Assembly: GCA_021851465.1 (NCBI GenBank)
Contig: JAJZDL010000195.1
Coordinates: 1-5,107, forward strand
Reading direction: 5' to 3'
Source: Acidobacteriota bacterium
Lineage (GTDB): Bacteria; Acidobacteriota; Terriglobia; Terriglobales; Acidobacteriaceae
Length of the DNA: 5,107 nucleotides
Shown: positions 1-4,952 of the stretch, one piece after another
Position numbering within the stretch: the stretch's first letter is position 1
Layout of the letters: every line of letters begins with the position of its first letter
Translations under genes and position numbers: made by a program
The notes under the pieces: generated by a model
Seen by the model: the letters and a program-made list of their open reading frames with translations, nothing else
Told to the model about the DNA's origin: nothing
Databases searched by the model: none

Positions 1-645
1 GGTTGCGCCGCCGAAGGAAGCGCCGTATCCGACCGAGGTTGGCACAGCAATCACAGGCACCGCGACCAGGCCCCCGACGACGGAGGGCAGCGCGCCCTCC
101 ATGCCCGCGCAGACAATGACTGCGTGGGCCGAGTGCATCTCGTCGCGCACCGCGAGCAGGCGGTGCAGCCCGGCGACGCCAACGTCGTAGAGCCGGGTGA
201 CGCGCGCGCCGAAGGTCTCGGCTGTGGTGGCCGCTTCCTCTGCGGCGGGCAGGTCGCTGGTTCCCGCGCAGATCACGGCGATGTGTCCGTGCTGCCCGGC
301 TGTTTCGGGTGCCTGGCGCAGGGCAACGGTGCGCGCAACAGAGTGGTAGATGGCCGCCGGATGGTGTGCGGTTATGGCCTCGGCGGTGGCGGGATCGACG
401 CGGGTGGCCAGCACGTCCACGCCGTCGGCGGCCAGGCTGCTGAAGATCGCCAGCGCCTGCTGCGGCGTCTTGCCCGCCGCGAAGACCACCTCGGGCAGGC
501 CGACGCGCAGGCTGCGATGATGGTCCACGCGCGCGTGGCCGAGGTCCTCGAAGGGCAGCGAAGCCAGCCGCTGCGCAGCCGCCTGCGGCGTGAGCGAGCC
601 GCGTTCCACAGCGGCGAGCAGTTCGAGGAGCGCGGAGGATGTCAT
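1..645 (-). CDS. larB: LarB, pyridinium-3,5-biscarboxylate mononucleotide synthase (C-terminus cut by window edge)
   Basis: LarB opens synthesis of the nickel-pincer nucleotide: in the characterised L. plantarum enzyme it carboxylates the pyridinium ring of nicotinic acid adenine dinucleotide and hydrolyses the phosphoanhydride, releasing AMP. It is cytosolic. Translating the minus strand from the ATG at 645-643 gives 215 residues, open to base 1. Seen: the N-terminal LarB motif around residues 40-59 (DHHRSLRVGLPEVVFAAGK), then a PurE-like AIR-carboxylase domain with AGTSDLPAAEEA (127-138), DVGVAGLHRLL (154-164) and GMEGALPSVVGGLV...VIAVPTSVGYGASFGG (181-213). Family members are about 250 residues, so some 35 C-terminal residues are missing; the catalytic cysteine (Cys221 in L. 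plantarum) is expected there and cannot be checked. The start overlaps the larC stop as ATGA and has no strong Shine-Dalgarno, which suggests translational coupling. A purine-pathway PurE is less likely because PurE is shorter and lacks this N-terminal part. Confidence 0.93.
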   Translation of the reverse strand, partial: MTSSALLELLAAVERGSLTPQAAAQRLASLPFEDLGHARVDHHRSLRVGLPEVVFAAGKTPQQALAIFSSLAADGVDVLATRVDPATAEAITAHHPAAIYHSVARTVALRQAPETAGQHGHIAVICAGTSDLPAAEEAATTAETFGARVTRLYDVGVAGLHRLLAVRDEMHSAHAVIVCAGMEGALPSVVGGLVAVPVIAVPTSVGYGASFGGAT

Positions 646-2108
646 CGCGTTCGCGCCCCGTCCTGCCGCGCGTTGCCCGCTTGCAGATATGCGGCGATGG
701 CGGCCTGCTGCACCTGCTTGATGGCGACCCGATGTTTGGCCGCGGCGGCACGGCAGTCCTCGAACTCGGGCGCGGCGTTCAGCGTCTCGCCGTGCAGCGA
801 GCCGACCTTGATGCGGATCTCGCCGTACGCCGTGTTGACGGAGGCGTGGCTGCGCTCCAGGCACGAGCGCCGCTCCTGCCGGATGCGCACGCCTAGCGTG
901 GTTGTCTCGGCCAGGATCAGGCGCTCCATCGCCGGGCTGTCGGAGGGGTTGCATAGGACGGTGAGAAGAGTGCCCGGCCGCCCCTTCTTCATAATCACCG
1001 GCGCCAGCATCGCGTCCAGCGCGCCTTGCGCCAGCGCGGCCTCTGCGACGTAGGCGAGAACCTGCGGAGAGAGGTCGTCCAACGCCGTCTCCAGCACCGT
1101 GACCGTCTCGCAGTCCGCGGCATGGGAGTGGACGCCGGTTGCGTCTGCCTCGCCGGCCTCGCCGATGCTCAGGCGCAGGACGTTGGGAAAGTCCTTCGTG
1201 TTCCGCGTGCCTGCGCCGTAGCCGATGCGCTCGACGCGCATCGCCGGCTGCGGTCCGAAGGCGGGAGCGAGAGCACGCAGCAACGCCGCACCAGTCGGCG
1301 TCACGAGCTCCTTCTGCACATGCGCTGAGTAGGTGGGCAGGCCGCGGAGGAGGTCGGCGGTCGCCGGAGCGGGGACGGGAAAGGTTCCATGCGCGCAGAC
1401 CACCGTGCCGCCGCCGACGTTGATTGCTGACGAGTGCCACGCGCCGATGTTCAGATGGTGAATGCCCGCGCTGGCCGCAACGATGTCCACGATTGCGTCC
1501 ACGGCGCCCACCTCGTGGAAGTGGATCTGCTCGACCGGCACGTTGTGGATCTTCGCCTCGGAGTGGCCCAGCAGCTCGAAGGCGCGGATCGCCGTCCGCT
1601 TCACCGGCTCGGCGAGCGGGGCCGCTTCGATCAATCGCCGGATCGCGCTCAGGGAGCGCCCGTGCGCGTGTGAATGCGCATTGTCCTCCGCATGCGAATG
1701 CTGCTCGCCCTCCGCGTGAGCGTGTTCGTGTGGATGAGTTTGCGCGGCCCCGCGATCGGAGCTATGCGCGTGGCCGGCCTTGTGCAGATGCTGAGTCTTC
1801 GGCTGGTGCGTGTGGCCCGCGCTCTTCAGTGGCTGCTGTTGCTGTGGCTGCGGCGCGGCGTGCGCCTGCGTGCCGTGCCTGTGCTCCGGTTCCGTGTGGG
1901 CCTCTGCCAGATGGCCATCCACCAAGACATGGACCTTGGTGCAGGCAATCCCGCTGCGATCCACACGCTCGATCCGCAGGCTTGCACCCAACCCAAGTGC
2001 TTCGGTCGCATTCTGCAAGACCTCCACCGGAACCCCGGCGTCGATCAGCGCGCCGAGAAACATGTCGCCCGCGATTCCGGCAAAGCAGTCGAGATAAGCG
2101 ATGCGCAT
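642..2108 (-). CDS. larC: LarC, nickel insertion protein (pyridinium-3,5-bisthiocarboxylate mononucleotide nickel chelatase), single ORF with His-rich insert
   Basis: LarC performs the last step of nickel-pincer cofactor synthesis, a CTP-dependent insertion of Ni into the dithiolated pyridinium nucleotide. The 488-residue product starts MRIAYLDCFAGIAGDM, the usual LarC N-terminus. Other family blocks: FHEVGAVDAIVDIV (197-210), VQKELVTPTGAALL (264-277), GYGAGTRNTKDFPNVLR (296-312), ETALDDLSPQV (340-350), MKKGRPGTLLTVL (373-385), ETTTLGVR (401-408) and PEFEDCRAAA (447-456). Residues 66-149 are a His-rich low-complexity insert, which explains why the protein is longer than the usual 390-430 residues. 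The frame stays open 55 codons upstream, but that sequence lacks family character; the ATG at 2108 has AGGGG nine bases ahead. L. plantarum needs a -1 frameshift to join LarC1 and LarC2; none is needed here. The TGA overlaps the larB start by four bases. A weak -10-like TACGAT (2138-2133) has no convincing -35. Confidence 0.95.
   Translation of the reverse strand: MRIAYLDCFAGIAGDMFLGALIDAGVPVEVLQNATEALGLGASLRIERVDRSGIACTKVHVLVDGHLAEAHTEPEHRHGTQAHAAPQPQQQQPLKSAGHTHQPKTQHLHKAGHAHSSDRGAAQTHPHEHAHAEGEQHSHAEDNAHSHAHGRSLSAIRRLIEAAPLAEPVKRTAIRAFELLGHSEAKIHNVPVEQIHFHEVGAVDAIVDIVAASAGIHHLNIGAWHSSAINVGGGTVVCAHGTFPVPAPATADLLRGLPTYSAHVQKELVTPTGAALLRALAPAFGPQPAMRVERIGYGAGTRNTKDFPNVLRLSIGEAGEADATGVHSHAADCETVTVLETALDDLSPQVLAYVAEAALAQGALDAMLAPVIMKKGRPGTLLTVLCNPSDSPAMERLILAETTTLGVRIRQERRSCLERSHASVNTAYGEIRIKVGSLHGETLNAAPEFEDCRAAAAKHRVAIKQVQQAAIAAYLQAGNARQDGARTR
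1662..1913 (-). repeat. His-rich low-complexity segment inside larC
   Basis: This stretch encodes LarC residues 66-149. It contains 20 histidines in 84 residues, many as HxH or HxHxH (THPHEHAHAE, QHSHAE, AHSHAHG), plus a QPQQQQP run near residues 87-93. It sits between the N-terminal LarC block and the helix region leading to the HFHEVGAVDAIVDI motif, so it is an insert rather than a tail. Histidine-rich stretches are known in nickel-handling proteins such as HypB, UreE and some LarC homologues. A role in binding or storing nickel is inferred from composition alone. The reading frame stays intact on both sides, so this is not a frameshift artefact. Confidence 0.9.
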
Positions 2109-2308
2109 GATAAAGGCCCCTACTGGCACTCTATCGTATCCAGTCGAGGAGCATCCATTGCGCTGAGGGCGTGGTTGGCCTGCTCCGGCGATTCCGTCGC
2201 TACCGGCAGGAGGGAGATTGCCGTGCCGCGCGCGATGGCCGCGTGGGCTGTGTTTCGACGCGACCATGGCCACTCAGTGCGAGCGTGTTGCAGGGCCAGT
2301 GGCCCTGC
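2109..2308. other. 200-bp gap between larC and the upstream membrane-protein gene
   Basis: No credible gene lies here. The larC frame runs open through most of it on the minus strand, but the translation is not LarC-like. The minus strand carries AGGGG close to the larC ATG and a weak -10-like TACGAT at 2138-2133. At the other end is the 19-bp palindrome at 2290-2308. GGCCACT at 2268-2274 is also complementary to AGTGGCC at 2298-2304, so the transcript could adopt a competing fold. Whether larC has its own promoter here or is read from upstream cannot be settled by eye. Confidence 0.6.
2290..2308 (-). terminator. GC-rich hairpin abutting the stop of the 156-aa gene (possible terminator or 3'-end stabiliser)
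   Basis: GCAGGGCCA-G-TGGCCCTGC is a perfect palindrome with a single central base. As RNA it would form an 8-bp stem with a 3-nt loop. It begins immediately after the TGA (2311-2309) of the minus-strand gene. No T-run follows on the minus strand (AACACG comes next), so it is not a canonical intrinsic terminator. It could stop or pause transcription, protect an mRNA 3' end, or attenuate read-through into larC. Confidence 0.45.
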
Positions 2309-2779
2309 TCAAGTGGCGCCGCAGCCGTGATTGTAGACCAGCGATCTGCGCCATTGGGCCTCGGTGGCGAAGAGGATGCAGGCACCTCCGTTGTCAGTGT
2401 CCAACCGCCATGTGATGTCGCCCTGGCGGTAGAGCTGGTACTTTCCGGCACCTGCGAAGACCGTCCCGTTGGGCGGATTTCGGCGGATGGAATCGGAGGT
2501 GGGCAGCGCGAGCTGGCCGCTCTGGGCTGTCGCGGCGGTCTGGCTGTTTCCTGCCTGGGACAGGTTGGCCACAGTTGGCTGGCCGTTTTGGCTTCCGATC
2601 TGAGCGGCTTGGTTGCCGGTGGCTGTCGCGGCAGTCGTCAGCCTGGTTTTGCCGCCGTTCCGGTCGCGCACAGAGACCTCTCCGCTCCGCAGGGCGCGAA
2701 CCTTTGCCCTGTGGACCAACCATGCGGCGCCAGAGACGACCACAACCGCAACCATAAGGACCCCGAAGATTCGCTTCAT
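2309..2779 (-). CDS. Hypothetical protein with N-terminal membrane anchor and low-complexity linker
   Basis: I do not recognise a named family. The 156-residue product begins MKRIFGVLMVAVVVVSGAAW: two basic residues and then a hydrophobic helix to about residue 22, so it is a signal anchor or signal peptide placing the rest outside the cytoplasm. Residues 45-95 are rich in Ala, Gln, Asn, Ser, Thr and Gly, as in a flexible linker. The C-terminus (about 105-153) looks like a small folded module: GTVFAGAGKYQLYRQGDITW, then RLDTDNGGACILF and a final NHGC. Its two cysteines (C134, C153) could form a disulfide in the periplasm. The ATG at 2779 is chosen because AAGGTGAGG lies just ahead and the hydrophobic segment follows directly; the frame opens 57 codons earlier without a signal-like N-terminus. 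It is transcribed toward larC, 200 bp away, with a hairpin between, so a functional link to the lar genes is not shown. Confidence 0.75.
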   Translation of the reverse strand: MKRIFGVLMVAVVVVSGAAWLVHRAKVRALRSGEVSVRDRNGGKTRLTTAATATGNQAAQIGSQNGQPTVANLSQAGNSQTAATAQSGQLALPTSDSIRRNPPNGTVFAGAGKYQLYRQGDITWRLDTDNGGACILFATEAQWRRSLVYNHGCGAT

Positions 2780-2781
2780 TG

Positions 2782-2790
2782 CCTCACCTT
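2782..2790 (-). promoter_or_regulatory. Shine-Dalgarno that fixes the start of the 156-aa membrane protein
   Basis: The minus strand reads AAGGTGAGG-CA-ATG. AGGTGA matches the 16S anti-Shine-Dalgarno core, and the longer AAGGTGAGG lies two bases from the ATG at 2779-2777. It is the clearest ribosome-binding site in the window and supports this start over the longer open frame. Confidence 0.7.
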
Positions 2791-2841
2791 GCACACCGCC
2801 CAACAGATGGCCACTGTGGCTTATTTTCAAGCAGCGCAGTC

Positions 2842-2856
2842 TGCCTCGTCGAGGCA
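2842..2856. promoter_or_regulatory. Perfect 15-bp palindrome in the divergent region (candidate operator)
   Basis: TGCCTCG-T-CGAGGCA is a perfect inverted repeat with 7-bp arms and one central base. It lies 63 bp upstream of the minus-strand membrane-protein start and about 120 bp upstream of the plus-strand glycosyltransferase promoter. On the minus strand an AT-rich stretch, TTGAAAATAA (2830-2821), follows about 11 bp downstream, where a -10 element might sit. The size and symmetry suit a dimeric regulator. No known consensus is recognised. Confidence 0.35.
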
Positions 2857-2974
2857 AAACCGGTTGGGGTTTCGATTTGCGAACCTGATTTGGTTCCCTG
2901 AGCGGCTGGAGAAGCACTTCACAAGTCTTCCGTGTACGCTCCTGGGGCATGGCCCACTGGTGTTCTGTGCCCTT

Positions 2975-3003
2975 TCGACCGCGCAGCGCGGTGGGCGTAT
3001 CAT
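2975..3003 (+). promoter_or_regulatory. Sigma70-type promoter for the glycosyltransferase, apparently leaderless
   Basis: A -35-like TCGACC (2975-2980, 4 of 6 to TTGACA) and a -10-like TATCAT (2998-3003, 5 of 6 to TATAAT) are separated by 17 bp. The -10 occupies positions -12 to -7 relative to the A of the ATG at 3010, so transcription would start at or next to the start codon. No Shine-Dalgarno lies at the normal distance, which agrees with a leaderless mRNA. Confidence 0.5.
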
Positions 3004-3009
3004 TTTAGA

Positions 3010-3987
3010 ATGCCGAAGTATTCCATTGTCGTCCCGTTCCACAACGAAGAGGAGAACGTGACCGCGCTCTACGACCGGGTGAAACTGGTGATGGAGCAGG
3101 TGGGCGATTCGTTCGAGATGGTCTTTGTGGACGATGGCTCGCGCGACCGGACGTATCGCCTGCTGGAGGAGATTGCGGCGGTGGACAGCCGCGTGATGGT
3201 GGTGAAGCTGCGGCGGAACTTTGGGCAGACCTCGGCGCTGGCGGCTGGGTTCGACCACGCGCGGGGGGAGATGCTGATCTCGATGGATGGGGACCTGCAG
3301 CATGCGCCGGAGGAGATTCCGGAGTTTCTGGCGCGGCTGGAGGAGGGGTACGACGTGGTGAGCGGCTGGCGGACGCATCGAGCGGACAACCTGCTGTTTC
3401 GGCGCATTCCGTCGCGCTGCGCGAACTGGATTGTGGCGCGCATCTCCGGCGTCGGCATTCACGACTTTGGGACGACCTTCAAGGCATACCGGCGAGAGGT
3501 GATCCAGAACATTCCGCTGTACGGCGAGATGCACCGCTTTATCCCTGCGCTGGCGAGCTGGTATGGCGCGAGCATCTGCGAGGTGCCGATCTCCAACCCA
3601 CGGCGGCAGCACGGGCAGAGCCACTACGGCCTGTCGCGCACGGTGCGTGTGTGCTTCGACCTGCTGACGATCCGTTTTCTGCTGCGCTATATGACGCGCC
3701 CGCTGCACTTCTTCGGGACGATCGGAGCGCTAGGGATGTTGGGCGGCAGCGGGTTGGCAGCGTGGCTTCTGGTGCTGAAGGTGACGACCGGCTACAGCGT
3801 GATGTTGGCGCATGGGCCGATCTTCGTCGTCGCGGGCGTGCTGATTCTTGCGGGGATCCAGATGCTTGGGATCGGGTTGCTGGGCGAGCTGCAGGTGCGC
3901 CACTACCACACGCCGGGGCACCGCGCGCCGTATGCCGTGGACCGCATTGTGCGGCTGAAATCGAGCGAAGAGAGGCAGTTGCGGTAG
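3010..3987 (+). CDS. Family-2 glycosyltransferase, polyprenyl-phosphate sugar transferase type (DPM1/GtrB/ArnC-like), membrane-anchored
   Basis: The 325-residue product is a GT-A glycosyltransferase of the dolichyl/undecaprenyl-phosphate sugar transferase group. These enzymes move a sugar from a nucleotide donor to a polyprenyl phosphate on the cytoplasmic face of the inner membrane, feeding surface glycan or glycosylation pathways. Seen: YSIVVPFHNEEENV (4-17), VFVDDGS (38-44) with the nucleotide-binding DDG, the metal-binding D93/D95 in SMDGDLQHAP, YGEMHRFIPALA (171-182) and RRQHGQSHYGLSRT (198-211), where His replaces the more usual Lys of SKYG. Two membrane helices follow, at about 233-256 and 268-293, then a short basic cytoplasmic tail. 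The length matches GtrB/ArnC-type proteins. The ATG at 3010 is chosen because family similarity begins at MPKYSIVVPF; the in-frame ATG at 2932 adds unrelated sequence. The sugar donor cannot be told from sequence. The small membrane protein follows after 10 bases. Confidence 0.9.
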   Translation: MPKYSIVVPFHNEEENVTALYDRVKLVMEQVGDSFEMVFVDDGSRDRTYRLLEEIAAVDSRVMVVKLRRNFGQTSALAAGFDHARGEMLISMDGDLQHAPEEIPEFLARLEEGYDVVSGWRTHRADNLLFRRIPSRCANWIVARISGVGIHDFGTTFKAYRREVIQNIPLYGEMHRFIPALASWYGASICEVPISNPRRQHGQSHYGLSRTVRVCFDLLTIRFLLRYMTRPLHFFGTIGALGMLGGSGLAAWLLVLKVTTGYSVMLAHGPIFVVAGVLILAGIQMLGIGLLGELQVRHYHTPGHRAPYAVDRIVRLKSSEERQLR

Positions 3988-3997
3988 TGAGGCGGCG

Positions 3998-4168
3998 ATG
4001 AGGAGTGGCCAGGCTGCAGCGGTTCTTGGCGCGGGTTTTGTGCTCTGCGCGGGACTTTCGGGCTGCCTCGTTGCCGGTTACAGCAGCGAAGGCGGCTGGT
4101 GGGTGTGGCCGGGCAGCGCGATTGTCACGCTGGTTATGTTTCTGCTTTACTTTCTCAGCCGGCGCTGA
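3998..4168 (+). CDS. Small membrane protein or lipoprotein, 56 aa, unknown function
   Basis: The 56-residue product is easily missed by length cut-offs. It reads MRSGQAAAVLGAGFVLCAGL and continues SGCLVAGYSSEGGWWVWPGS, then AIVTLVMFLLYFLSRR. The first segment is hydrophobic and ends in a perfect lipobox, LSGC (20-23), so it could be lipidated on C23. After a short aromatic loop (GGWWVWPG, 32-39), a second hydrophobic helix (about 40-53) ends in SRR, a likely cytoplasmic-facing basic end. The alternative topology is a two-helix hairpin without cleavage. GAGG lies five bases ahead of the ATG as a fair ribosome-binding site, and the start is 10 bases after the glycosyltransferase stop, so co-transcription is likely. 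No family is recognised. The function is unknown; partnering the membrane-bound glycosyltransferase is only a guess from position. Confidence 0.7.
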   Translation: MRSGQAAAVLGAGFVLCAGLSGCLVAGYSSEGGWWVWPGSAIVTLVMFLLYFLSRR

Positions 4169-4220
4169 CACCGAAGGAGCGGCCACGGGGCGCGAGCTGC
4201 GAACCTGGAAGCTCGAACCG

Positions 4221-4238
4221 TACTATTCTCTTAATATT
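4221..4238 (+). promoter_or_regulatory. AT-rich sequence before araD, possible -10 region with a very short or absent leader
   Basis: The 18 bases before the araD ATG (TACTATTCTCTTAATATT) are AT-rich in GC-rich surroundings and contain no Shine-Dalgarno. TACTAT (4221-4226) or TATTCT (4224-4229) each match four of six -10 bases and would place the transcript start within a few bases of the ATG. No good -35 is seen. A purine-rich AAGGAG at 4174-4179 is too far away to serve this start. Confidence 0.35.
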
Positions 4239-4952
4239 ATGTTGCTTAAAGAACTTCGCACCGCCGTACTCGACGCCAACCTTGAACTGGTTCGGCGCGG
4301 GCTTGTGCTGTACACGTTTGGCAATGCCTCGGGCGTGGATCGCGCGGAGGGCCTAGTGGTGATCAAGCCATCGGGCGTGGACTACGAGGATCTGCGGCCG
4401 GAGCAGATGGTAGTCACCGACCTCGACGGTAGGGTCGTCGAGGGCACTCTGAAGCCGTCGTCCGACCTGGACACGCACACGCTGCTGTACCGCGAGTTTC
4501 CGACGATCGGCGCGGTGGTGCATACGCACTCGGAGTATGCGACGAGCTTTGCGCAGGCGGGAATGGCGATCCCGGCACTGGGCACGACGCACGCGGACTA
4601 CTTTTATGGGCCGGTTCCGTGTACCGCGCCGCTGACGGACCAGGCCATCGGCGGGCGCTATGTGCATGAGACGGGCATGGCGATTGTGGCGCGGTTTGCG
4701 GCCACGGCGGAGCATTCCGCGATCGACCCGCTGGCCGTGCCCGCGTGCCTGGTTGCCGGACATGCGCCGTTCGTGTGGGGCAGGGACGCGCACGAGGCCG
4801 CGCACAATGCCGTGGTGCTGGAGGCGGTGGCGCGCATGGCCTGCCGGACGCTGACTCTGAGGCCGGGCGCGGAGGGCGTAAGCCAGTCGCTGCTGGACCG
4901 GCACTACTTCCGCAAGCACGGGCCGCAGGCGACATACGGGCAGAGCGGTTGA
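4239..4952 (+). CDS. araD: L-ribulose-5-phosphate 4-epimerase (class II aldolase fold)
   Basis: AraD interconverts L-ribulose 5-phosphate and D-xylulose 5-phosphate, joining L-arabinose catabolism to the pentose phosphate pathway; it is a cytosolic zinc enzyme. The 237-residue product is close to the 231 of E. coli AraD. Seen: FGNASG (27-32), KPSGVDY (43-49), KPSSDLDTH (72-80), VVHTHS (93-98), GTTHADYFYG (115-124), GHAPFVWG (174-181) and RHYFRKHG (221-228). E. coli zinc ligands H95, H97 and H171 correspond to H95, H97 and H175; the catalytic pair D120 and Y229 corresponds to D120 and Y233, and D76 is kept. The ATG at 4239 gives the standard N-terminus MLLKELRTAVLDANLELV; the frame is open further upstream but that part reads across the small membrane-protein gene. 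UlaF/SgbE-type paralogues have the same activity, so the pathway is less certain than the reaction. No araA or araB is in view. Confidence 0.9.
   Translation: MLLKELRTAVLDANLELVRRGLVLYTFGNASGVDRAEGLVVIKPSGVDYEDLRPEQMVVTDLDGRVVEGTLKPSSDLDTHTLLYREFPTIGAVVHTHSEYATSFAQAGMAIPALGTTHADYFYGPVPCTAPLTDQAIGGRYVHETGMAIVARFAATAEHSAIDPLAVPACLVAGHAPFVWGRDAHEAAHNAVVLEAVARMACRTLTLRPGAEGVSQSLLDRHYFRKHGPQATYGQSG

Noticed and set aside
124..1053. Long plus-strand open frame opposite larB and the end of larC
   Set aside because: It lies antisense to two clearly recognised genes, its translation is Arg/Gly/Cys-rich with no motif, and such shadows are expected in GC-rich coding DNA.
1662..1913. CRISPR or tandem DNA repeat in the His-rich coding stretch
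   Set aside because: The periodicity is at the amino-acid level (HxH); no exact repeat units with spacers are present in the DNA.
1424..2110. Plus-strand open frame antisense to larC
   Set aside because: Arg/Pro/Ser-rich composition is the mirror of the His-rich and Ala-rich larC codons; no start signal or domain.
2109..2273. 55-codon N-terminal extension of LarC
   Set aside because: LarC homology begins at MRIAYLDCF, and the upstream codons give a non-conserved sequence; AGGGG supports the 2108 start.
2171..3061. Plus-strand open frame of 296 codons across the membrane-protein gene and the divergent region
   Set aside because: It runs antisense to a gene with a good Shine-Dalgarno and signal anchor, crosses promoter sequence, runs into the glycosyltransferase in another frame and shows no recognisable domain.
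2827..3708. Minus-strand open frame antisense to the glycosyltransferase
   Set aside because: Arg/His-rich shadow of a well-supported GT2 gene.
4174..4179. AAGGAG as a ribosome-binding site
   Set aside because: No ATG, GTG or TTG follows at a workable distance; the nearest supported start is about 60 bases away.
3539..4186. Minus-strand open frame antisense to the glycosyltransferase end and the small membrane protein
   Set aside because: Ser/Arg/Ala-rich translation without motifs; the plus-strand genes explain the sequence.
4005..4238. 78-codon N-terminal extension of AraD
   Set aside because: It overlaps the small membrane-protein gene in another frame, is Arg/Cys-rich and lacks similarity to the class II aldolase family.
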